Of a stretch of DNA of 39,627 nt, positions 33,723 through 39,627 are shown in pieces. Within the stretch, counting starts at the first letter, position 1; every line of letters begins with the position of its first letter. Made by a program: the position numbers and the translations under genes. Source of the stretch: an uncultured Hungatella sp. (GTDB lineage: Bacteria; Bacillota; Clostridia; Lachnospirales; Lachnospiraceae); contig CAJUPP010000030.1 of NCBI GenBank assembly GCA_910588325.1, positions 1 through 39,627 on the forward strand, read 5' to 3'. The notes beneath the pieces are model-generated. The model was not told where the DNA came from. It did not search any database and was given only the letters and a program-made list of their open reading frames with translations.

Positions 33723-34614
33723 GTTTCGCCTCTCCTTTCTGGAAGAATCTCAGCTGGATGAGAGTAAGGATAACCATTACTGCAAACAGCATTACCCCGA
33801 TTGTGGTGCCATAGCTGCCTCTTGAATAAAAGAAGGATTCGCGATAGATATGCAGTGCAATGGTGGTTGTGGAATCTCCTGGTCCTCCTGCTGTCAAGGC
33901 AAAAATGGAATCAAAATCTTTCAGGCATCTCTCAAATACCAGAATAAAGTTGATGGTGAACGCAGGCGCCAGCATCGGCAGCATTATGTGTCTCAGCTGT
34001 TTCCAATAACCGGCACCGTCCACTGCCGCTGCTTCACATAACTCCTGGGGCACATTCTGAAGTCCTGCAAGATAGATCATCATCGTCCATCCGGCGCTTC
34101 TCCACACAGTTACAAATGCAGCCGCGAATATGGCCCATTTCTCATTTCCCAGTATATTGTTGCCAAGAATGCCGAGGCCCAGCGCCTTCCCCGCCTTCAT
34201 CACCGGATCAGAAAACATAAAGCTCCAGATATATCCGACTACCAGAGAACTGAATAGTGACGGCATAAAGAATACGGTTCTTAATATATTCCGGGATCGG
34301 AATTTCTGGTTTAATGCCAGGGCCAGCATCAGCGCTGCCATATTCTGCATAATTGTAACCGTAATCGTATACTTTATTGTTGCCATTGTGCTGCGAAGTA
34401 CGTAGGTATCCCGGAAAAAAGTCTTATAATTTTTAATTCCCTGGAAATGATATGATGCAGAAATCCCATCCCAGTCTGTCAGGCTGAAATAAATCGCCTG
34501 AAGCAAGGGCCAGATGACAAATAGCAAAAATAAAAGCAATGCCGGAATGTATAAGGAAATATATGACAATTCTCTTTTTATGCGGTATGAATTCCATGTT
34601 CTTTTGGTATTCAT
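33715..34614 (-). CDS. Sugar ABC transporter permease (MalF/UgpA type)
   Basis: A 299-residue membrane permease, first gene of the galactoside operon. It has about six helices, beginning LYIPALLLFLLFVIWPLLQAIY. The EAA loop ELCEAAAVDGAGYWKQLRHI is in the C-terminal half, and LTAGGPGDSTTTIALHIY is the known late MalF-type motif. The open frame starts at 34638, but that part contains the AAAGGAGG ribosome binding site. ATG 34614 is spaced 7 nt from it (34617 is the alternative). It is driven by the promoter at 34648-34676 and is divergent from the sensor kinase gene. Confidence 0.95.
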   Translation of the reverse strand: MNTKRTWNSYRIKRELSYISLYIPALLLFLLFVIWPLLQAIYFSLTDWDGISASYHFQGIKNYKTFFRDTYVLRSTMATIKYTITVTIMQNMAALMLALALNQKFRSRNILRTVFFMPSLFSSLVVGYIWSFMFSDPVMKAGKALGLGILGNNILGNEKWAIFAAAFVTVWRSAGWTMMIYLAGLQNVPQELCEAAAVDGAGYWKQLRHIMLPMLAPAFTINFILVFERCLKDFDSIFALTAGGPGDSTTTIALHIYRESFFYSRGSYGTTIGVMLFAVMVILTLIQLRFFQKGEAKLE

Positions 34615-34647
34615 CATCGTTCCTCCTTTCTTTTTCAATTTATAGAA

Positions 34648-34676
34648 ATTATAGTATGGTTATTATGTATAGTAAA
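34648..34676 (-). promoter_or_regulatory. Promoter of the galactoside operon
   Basis: On the minus strand TTTACT (34671-34676) and a perfect TATAAT (34648-34653) are 17 nt apart, 34 nt before the start codon. The weak -35 fits a promoter that needs an activator such as the adjacent response regulator. Confidence 0.6.
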
Positions 34677-34697
34677 TGTTATATCTTTGTGTGTTTT

Positions 34698-34815
34698 TTG
34701 TATATTATTTTCTTTTTTCTGGCCTGGCGCCTGCTATTTACTGTTATTTTTCCATTTTTGTGTATTATTTTTGTTTTTTTAACGTCAGGAATTTATTTGT
34801 GTAAAAATAATACAA
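34698..34815. repeat. Three copies of a TTGTRTATTATTTT-like motif between divergent genes
   Basis: TTGTATATTATTTT (34698-34711) and TTGTGTATTATTTT (34758-34771) differ at one base. A third, inverted and two bases shorter, is AAAAATAATACAA (34803-34815). They lie upstream of both the galactoside operon and the kinase gene and are candidate binding sites for the AraC-type response regulator. The rest of the 34639-34958 spacer is AT-rich. Confidence 0.45.
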
Positions 34816-34869
34816 ATTTACAAATTAATAGAATGCATTTTTCATGATATTTCATAAAATATTCTGAAC

Positions 34870-34905
34870 AAATGACTGGACAAGTCATTTTACATCTACT
34901 ATAAT
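34870..34905 (+). promoter_or_regulatory. Promoter of the sensor kinase gene with overlapping inverted repeat
   Basis: TGGACA (34877-34882) and TATAAT (34900-34905) are 17 nt apart, a strong sigma-A promoter. The exact inverted repeat AAATGACT-GGACA-AGTCATTT (34870-34890) covers the -35 box and is a likely operator. Confidence 0.65.
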
Positions 34906-34958
34906 AAACAAAGCATTAAAACATTTTTACCTTAGTATCAGAAAGAGAGACGATCCGC

Positions 34959-36764
34959 ATGGAAAGGCATCATCGGCTTTTACCTTTACACACGCATACC
35001 ATTTCCTTCCGCCTGACAGCATTGTGCCTGCTCATCTCTCTCTTAATTTCTGTCTGCAGCAGCGGCATACTGATTTCCCATATTTCCGGACTGATCAGGG
35101 AGGAAAATGAATCCTATCTCAACAATCTGCTGGATAATCTGACTTCCGGAATCGATACCACGATTTACAATGCCAGCCAGATCAACCGTATGCTTCTTAA
35201 CCATGTGGACATACAGAATATCCTTATACGCTCTCAGCACCCGGATTATTCGGTACAGGATTTCCAGCACGACCGTGAGCAGACGGCGATTATTATGAAC
35301 AGCCTGTCCGTTACAGAAGGCATTTTTTATACCTCCTTCCATGCCAAAGACGGCGAATACCTGTTTGACGGAGGAGGTTCTTCCCAACCCATCAATGCGG
35401 ATTTGTTCTCCGACCCGTGGATACTGGAGCATAAGGATGAGATCGATAAGCGGAATCAGTTTCTTATTACCCCCATCCATTCTCCAACCATTTTTTATGG
35501 AAGATTTCAGTCATTGATGATTGTCAGGCCATTAAAGGATCTTGTCAGCAAAGATGTCATCGCCTATGTGGTTGTTTATGCCGATAGCAGCGAATTTCAA
35601 AGACTCTTAAAGAGAAATCTTCAAAGCATTACCAGAGTTACAAAAAACAGCCACCACGGGCCTGTTTTATCGATCCGTCTGACTGACACTGATCAGATTG
35701 TGATAGCCTCCACCAACGAAGAGGAATACGGTCTTCCCATTGCGAAACTTGCCCCACCGGATAAGTTGCTCTCCAACCGTTCCTCTTATTCCGGCTTTAC
35801 GGTTTATATCGAGCCGTCGCCTACGTACCTGTCTCACTCCCTGCGCTCCACTCTGATACCGATCCTGGGTATTGTCATGGTGATCCTGCTTCTCTTTGGA
35901 GCGCTTACTATTGCATTGCTGCAGCATATGCTTTTTCCCCTCAAACGGCTGACTTCAAATATGCAGTTTGTAGGCCTTGGGAATTTCAAACTCAGACTGG
36001 ACGAGGAGGCATGTCATGACGATGATATCAGGGAGCTATATATCGGCTTCAACCATATGACGGAAAAAATAGATAATCTGATTACCAATGTGTATGAACA
36101 GCAGCTGGTCCTAAAGTCGGCGCAGCTTCAGAGTCTCACATACCAGATTAATCCCCATTTTCTATACAATACGCTTCAGACCATCGAAGCCATTGCCGAG
36201 GTACGGGATATTCCTGAGGTTCAAACCATCGCCACATCTCTGGCTCAGATGTTTCGATACAATTTAAAACCGGAGAATTTCGTTCCCCTGTCAGATGAGC
36301 TGGCCCATCTGAAAACTTATTTTTCCATTGAATGCATCCGTTTTCGCAATCAGATTAAATTTGACATTGATATCGGACCAGAACTGTATTCTCTTTCCGT
36401 TCCCAAATTTATACTGCAGCCTATCGTAGAGAACTCTCTTACTCATGCATTTAAGGGTTCTCAACATTCATGGAACCAGGTGCGGATTACGGGAGAAACG
36501 GTTTCAGACCAGACATTGCTTCTCTATGTCTCAGATAACGGGATCGGCATGGATTCTCAGCGGGTGGAGGCCTTAAATCAGAATCTTTCCAGCGCCGCCT
36601 CATCTCAGGTGCTCCAGGCAAAAGATTCCATAGGGCTGGCAAACGTGCATCAGCGGATCGTAAACTGCTGCGGAATGGAATATGGACTTTCCGTTACCGC
36701 CTGGGTAGAGAAAGGCGCATGTGTCACCATCCGCCTGCCTTACTTACCACATACGGACAGCTGA
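34959..36764 (+). CDS. Sensor histidine kinase (YesM-like)
   Basis: A 601-residue membrane histidine kinase. A first helix at about 17-40 is followed by an extracellular sensing region, then a second helix at about 290-318 (LIPILGIVMVILLLFGALTIAL). A HAMP linker (about 319-375) comes next, then the LytS/YesM-type kinase core with QINPHFLYNTLQTIEA, where His400 is the likely phosphorylation site. The ATP-binding part shows the N-box IVENSLTHAFKG, the G1 box SDNGIGMD and GLANVHQRI. The AGAGAG upstream is a weak ribosome binding site. The response regulator gene follows after 43 nt, so the two form a pair that probably senses a sugar or its bound lipoprotein. Confidence 0.95.
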   Translation: MERHHRLLPLHTHTISFRLTALCLLISLLISVCSSGILISHISGLIREENESYLNNLLDNLTSGIDTTIYNASQINRMLLNHVDIQNILIRSQHPDYSVQDFQHDREQTAIIMNSLSVTEGIFYTSFHAKDGEYLFDGGGSSQPINADLFSDPWILEHKDEIDKRNQFLITPIHSPTIFYGRFQSLMIVRPLKDLVSKDVIAYVVVYADSSEFQRLLKRNLQSITRVTKNSHHGPVLSIRLTDTDQIVIASTNEEEYGLPIAKLAPPDKLLSNRSSYSGFTVYIEPSPTYLSHSLRSTLIPILGIVMVILLLFGALTIALLQHMLFPLKRLTSNMQFVGLGNFKLRLDEEACHDDDIRELYIGFNHMTEKIDNLITNVYEQQLVLKSAQLQSLTYQINPHFLYNTLQTIEAIAEVRDIPEVQTIATSLAQMFRYNLKPENFVPLSDELAHLKTYFSIECIRFRNQIKFDIDIGPELYSLSVPKFILQPIVENSLTHAFKGSQHSWNQVRITGETVSDQTLLLYVSDNGIGMDSQRVEALNQNLSSAASSQVLQAKDSIGLANVHQRIVNCCGMEYGLSVTAWVEKGACVTIRLPYLPHTDS

Positions 36765-36807
36765 ACTGATTTTTACCTATTTATGTCCAGGACAGGAGGA
36801 TTTCCTA

Positions 36808-38349
36808 ATGCTAACTGTACTTATCGTAGATGATGAAGAATGGATCAGGCTTGGCATTGTCAGCAAGCTTCAAAAAAGCCCTTATAAATTCCAGGAAATC
36901 TTCCAGGAGCCAAACGCCCGGCAGGCGCTGGCAACCGCCTCCGCCAAACATCCTGATATCGTTCTGTGCGATATTCATATGGATGAAATGAACGGACTGG
37001 TCTTCAGCAGTAAGCTTCTGGAACTTCTTCCCGACACGAAAATTGTCATTATCAGCGGTTACAATGATTTTTCCTATGCCAAAGAAGCCATACGGCTGGG
37101 CGTTGTAGATTATCTGCTGAAACCCATTGACAGCGCCAGCCTGAACCAGGCCCTGGAAAAATGCATCTGTCAGATTGAGCAGGCTCAGATGCACCGCAGC
37201 GCAATGGAAGCAATGAAAAAAGTAAAGCAGCGCAAAACACTGCGTTCTACGGCCAATGAGCTTCTGATGCAGTCCGCTCCTGATTACAGTCAGTTATTCC
37301 ATGCCTATACCGGAAGCGGCTTTTTTCAGGCGTATTATCTTTATCTGGATATGTCCTGCTCCCTCTCTCCGGATATTCTGGATGAATACATGACCAGGCA
37401 GTTTCCCGGCTTTGTCCTGGGCGAAAATCTGATTTACTATGAAAAACGCTATAATGAATTTCTGATTGCCTTTTATTTTCCCCAGGAGAGGGACGGAAGA
37501 ACGGGGAGCACCTTTGTCAGATTGCTGGAAGCCTCTCTGCGCACGGAAATCCGTTACCTTATGCCTTATCAGTACACGTTTGGCATCAGCAATGTAAGTT
37601 CTGATCTCAATGCTGCCATCCGCGAAGCTGTCCTTTGTATGAAGCACCGTATTCTCTGTCCTGACAAAAGCATAATTTATCCTTCGGACATCGCTGTATA
37701 TACTTCCGGCAAAATTGATTCTGCTTTTTTATCTGATCTGAACGATATCATAACCCATAAGGATCAGAAGCGGCTGGAGTATGTGCTGAAATCCATGTAT
37801 CATACCATTGAAGCGTCCTCCCTTTCTTACAAGACGCTGCAGAATCTTTATCTGAAGATCCTTGTGTTATTAGGGGACCACCAGTCTCTGCATCTGACCC
37901 AGTCTCTGCAAATGCCTGGAGAAATATATCATTTTTCATCTGTGTGGGATTGGATTGATTTTCTGAAGGAATTGTTAACACACGTCTTTGAAAATGGCGG
38001 ACCGCTTCCCGAGGATAACGATCCGCGCATTGTGTTGATAGAAGAGATAAAAGCTTATATTCAAGAGAACTTTTCCACCAAAATTTCATTAGGTGGAATT
38101 GCACAGCAGAAGCATATGAATTACTGCTATTTAAGCCTGCTGTTTAAAGAAGTGGCAAAGGTTTCGTTTCAGGACTATCTGATGGAAATCCGGTTAAATC
38201 ATGCCTGCCAATTGCTTAAGACTGGTAAATATAAAATCAAAGATGTGGCCGAGCTTTCCGGATTCAGCGATCAACATTACTTCAGCAAGACATTCAAGAA
38301 AGCTTTTGGCTGTTCACCTAAAAAGTATCTGCAGGGTATGGCTGTATGA
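36808..38349 (+). CDS. Response regulator with AraC-type DNA-binding domain (YesN-like)
   Basis: A 513-residue regulator. The receiver domain (1-125) has VDDEEW at the start, phosphoacceptor Asp55 in VLCDIHMDEMNG, and YLLKPID with the conserved lysine. The middle region (about 150-390) has no motif I recognise and is typical in length for YesN proteins. The AraC-type helix-turn-helix pair lies at the end (about 410-510), with ISLGGIAQQKHMNYCYLSLLFKEV and DVAELSGFSDQHYFSKTFKKAFG. The start at 36808 has AGGAGG 8 nt upstream; the longer open frame overlaps the kinase gene and is not used. It likely activates the divergent galactoside operon. Confidence 0.95.
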   Translation: MLTVLIVDDEEWIRLGIVSKLQKSPYKFQEIFQEPNARQALATASAKHPDIVLCDIHMDEMNGLVFSSKLLELLPDTKIVIISGYNDFSYAKEAIRLGVVDYLLKPIDSASLNQALEKCICQIEQAQMHRSAMEAMKKVKQRKTLRSTANELLMQSAPDYSQLFHAYTGSGFFQAYYLYLDMSCSLSPDILDEYMTRQFPGFVLGENLIYYEKRYNEFLIAFYFPQERDGRTGSTFVRLLEASLRTEIRYLMPYQYTFGISNVSSDLNAAIREAVLCMKHRILCPDKSIIYPSDIAVYTSGKIDSAFLSDLNDIITHKDQKRLEYVLKSMYHTIEASSLSYKTLQNLYLKILVLLGDHQSLHLTQSLQMPGEIYHFSSVWDWIDFLKELLTHVFENGGPLPEDNDPRIVLIEEIKAYIQENFSTKISLGGIAQQKHMNYCYLSLLFKEVAKVSFQDYLMEIRLNHACQLLKTGKYKIKDVAELSGFSDQHYFSKTFKKAFGCSPKKYLQGMAV

Positions 38350-38457
38350 ACAATAGTGCAGCTGTTCAGATGCAATGTCATTTTCTCGTCAGGCGGACCT
38401 TTGATGATTTCTCAAACAGCCAAACCAAAGCTTAACGATATTGGGATGAATAAATAT

Positions 38458-39627
38458 CTACTTCTGATTCTTCTTAAGTTCCGCCATCTTCATAGCGCGG
38501 ACCTTGAGCGGCAGGCCGAAGAGGGTGATAAATCCGTCGGCATCATGATGGTCATACAGCTCTCCTGTGGTGAAGGAGGCTAAGGACTCGCTGTACAGGG
38601 AGTATGGGGAGGTGGTTCCTGCTTTAATGATGTTGCCTTTATACAGCTTGAATTTCACTTCGCCAGTCACATATTCCTGGGTGGATTCCACGAAGGCCTG
38701 AACCGCTTCCCGCAGAGGAGTGAACCATTTTCCTTCATATACAATCTGAGCCATCTTATTGCCCATATCCTTTTTCACTTCCATGGTAGCCCGGTCTAAA
38801 ACCAGCTCTTCCAGCTGCTGGTGAGCTTCCATAAGAATTGTACCGCCGGGAGTCTCATAGACGCCTCTGGATTTCATACCTACTACACGATTTTCCACAA
38901 TATCTACAATCCCAATGCCATGCTTGCCGCCTAACTGGTTCAGGGTACGAATGATATCGGAAACTTTCATTTTCTGGCCGTTTACACTGGTGGGAATTCC
39001 CTTTTCAAAGGTCATGGTAACATATTCTCCCTCATCTGGAGCTTTTTCAGGAGTTACTCCCAGTACCAGAAGATGGTCGTAATTCGGCTCATTGGCCGGA
39101 TCCTCCAGCTCCAGACCTTCATGGCTGATATGCCATAGGTTGCGGTCACGGCTGTAGCTGTTGTCTGCAGAGAAAGGAAGGTTGATGCCATGCTGACGGC
39201 AGTATTCAATCTCATCCTCTCTGGACTGCATGGTCCACACATCGGTCATCCGCCATGGAGCAATAATCTTTAAATCAGGAGCCAGTGCCTTGATGCCAAG
39301 TTCAAAACGGATCTGGTCGTTGCCCTTTCCGGTGGCACCGTGACAGATAGCGGAAGCGCCTTCTTTTCTGGCGATCTCAACCAGACGTTTTGCGATAGCA
39401 GGGCGGGCCATGGAGGTTCCCAGTAAATATTTATTCTCATATACGGCTCCTGCCTGAACGCATGGAACGATATAATTGTCGCAGAAATCATCTACCAGAT
39501 CTTCGATATATAATTTCGATGCGCCGGATAATTTGGCACGCTCTTCCAGACCGTCCAGTTCATTGCCTTGTCCGCAGTCGATGCAGCAGCAGATTACTTC
39601 ATAATCAAAATGCTCTTTCAGCCAGGG
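38458..39627 (-). CDS. argG: Argininosuccinate synthase, 5' end cut by the window
   Basis: Argininosuccinate synthase joins citrulline and aspartate, using ATP, in arginine synthesis. The visible 389 codons match the family up to the natural stop at 38458-38460. The first visible residues (PWLKEHFDYEVICCCIDCGQ) lie just after the ATP-binding SGGLDTS loop, which is beyond the right edge along with the start codon. Conserved blocks seen are LGTSMARPAIAKRLVE, HGATGKGNDQIRFELG, NLWHISHEGLELEDP and SRGVYETPGGTIL. Length and motifs are normal, so the gene is probably complete outside the window. It is unrelated in function to the adjacent regulator gene and converges with it. Confidence 0.96.
   Translation of the reverse strand, partial: PWLKEHFDYEVICCCIDCGQGNELDGLEERAKLSGASKLYIEDLVDDFCDNYIVPCVQAGAVYENKYLLGTSMARPAIAKRLVEIARKEGASAICHGATGKGNDQIRFELGIKALAPDLKIIAPWRMTDVWTMQSREDEIEYCRQHGINLPFSADNSYSRDRNLWHISHEGLELEDPANEPNYDHLLVLGVTPEKAPDEGEYVTMTFEKGIPTSVNGQKMKVSDIIRTLNQLGGKHGIGIVDIVENRVVGMKSRGVYETPGGTILMEAHQQLEELVLDRATMEVKKDMGNKMAQIVYEGKWFTPLREAVQAFVESTQEYVTGEVKFKLYKGNIIKAGTTSPYSLYSESLASFTTGELYDHHDADGFITLFGLPLKVRAMKMAELKKNQK

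Noticed and set aside
36721..36807. Upstream extension of the response regulator gene
   Set aside because: It overlaps the kinase gene, and AGGAGG clearly supports ATG 36808, where the receiver domain begins.

Overview
The window looks like chromosomal DNA of a spore-forming, carbohydrate-using Clostridia member, most likely Lachnospiraceae. The reasons are a full-length Spo0A with a consensus 0A box, glycogen synthase and a compact glycogen phosphorylase, a CobA-HemD fusion, YesMN-type two-component genes beside a sugar ABC operon, strong AGGAGG-type ribosome binding sites and moderate GC. The genus is inference. I see no rRNA, tRNA, phage, insertion sequence or CRISPR array.

Layout. 57-2355 (minus): a MutS2-like ATPase lacking the Smr domain, a strong hairpin, and a doubtful small membrane ORF. 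2397-6752 (minus): a phosphohexomutase carrying an in-frame 24-bp tandem repeat, a spacer holding the remains of a secreted-protein gene and a terminator, then a GH36 alpha-galactosidase. 6927-8222 (plus): an M18 aminopeptidase that runs 36 nt into the next, opposite gene. 8187-10613 (minus): Maf, a Cof-type HAD phosphatase and a PrsA-like lipoprotein. 10614-12653 (minus): a gene-free spacer with a large inverted repeat, then a CmpB-like membrane protein, a YuiD-like PAP2-related protein and an HD-domain hydrolase. 12782-15143 (minus): glgA, then spo0A with its control region. 15255-22168 (minus): a run of cofactor genes, in transcription order MATE transporter, pyridoxal kinase, second MATE transporter, SirC, HemC and CobA-HemD. 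22376-23089 (plus): a PlsC acyltransferase and its terminator. 23189-25447 (minus): glgP.

25691-38349 is a carbohydrate-response region. On the minus strand, two ABC permeases, a GH42 beta-galactosidase, a sugar-binding lipoprotein, an SDR dehydrogenase and an MBL-fold hydrolase form an operon. It is read divergently from a YesM-like sensor kinase and a YesN-like regulator. Downstream is a discoidin-like gene with its own promoter and a structured leader, and an AraC-type regulator converging on it. The right edge (38458-39627, minus) holds argG, cut by the window end.

How the genes may work together. The ABC system imports a galactoside (its ATPase is not encoded here), GH42 releases galactose, and the SDR plus MBL pair could oxidise the sugar to a lactone and open it, which is inference. 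The kinase and regulator would sense the sugar and bind the shared control region. The most notable regulatory observation is that the first MATE gene and the pyridoxal kinase gene have near-identical promoters, so the transporter may belong to vitamin B6 handling.
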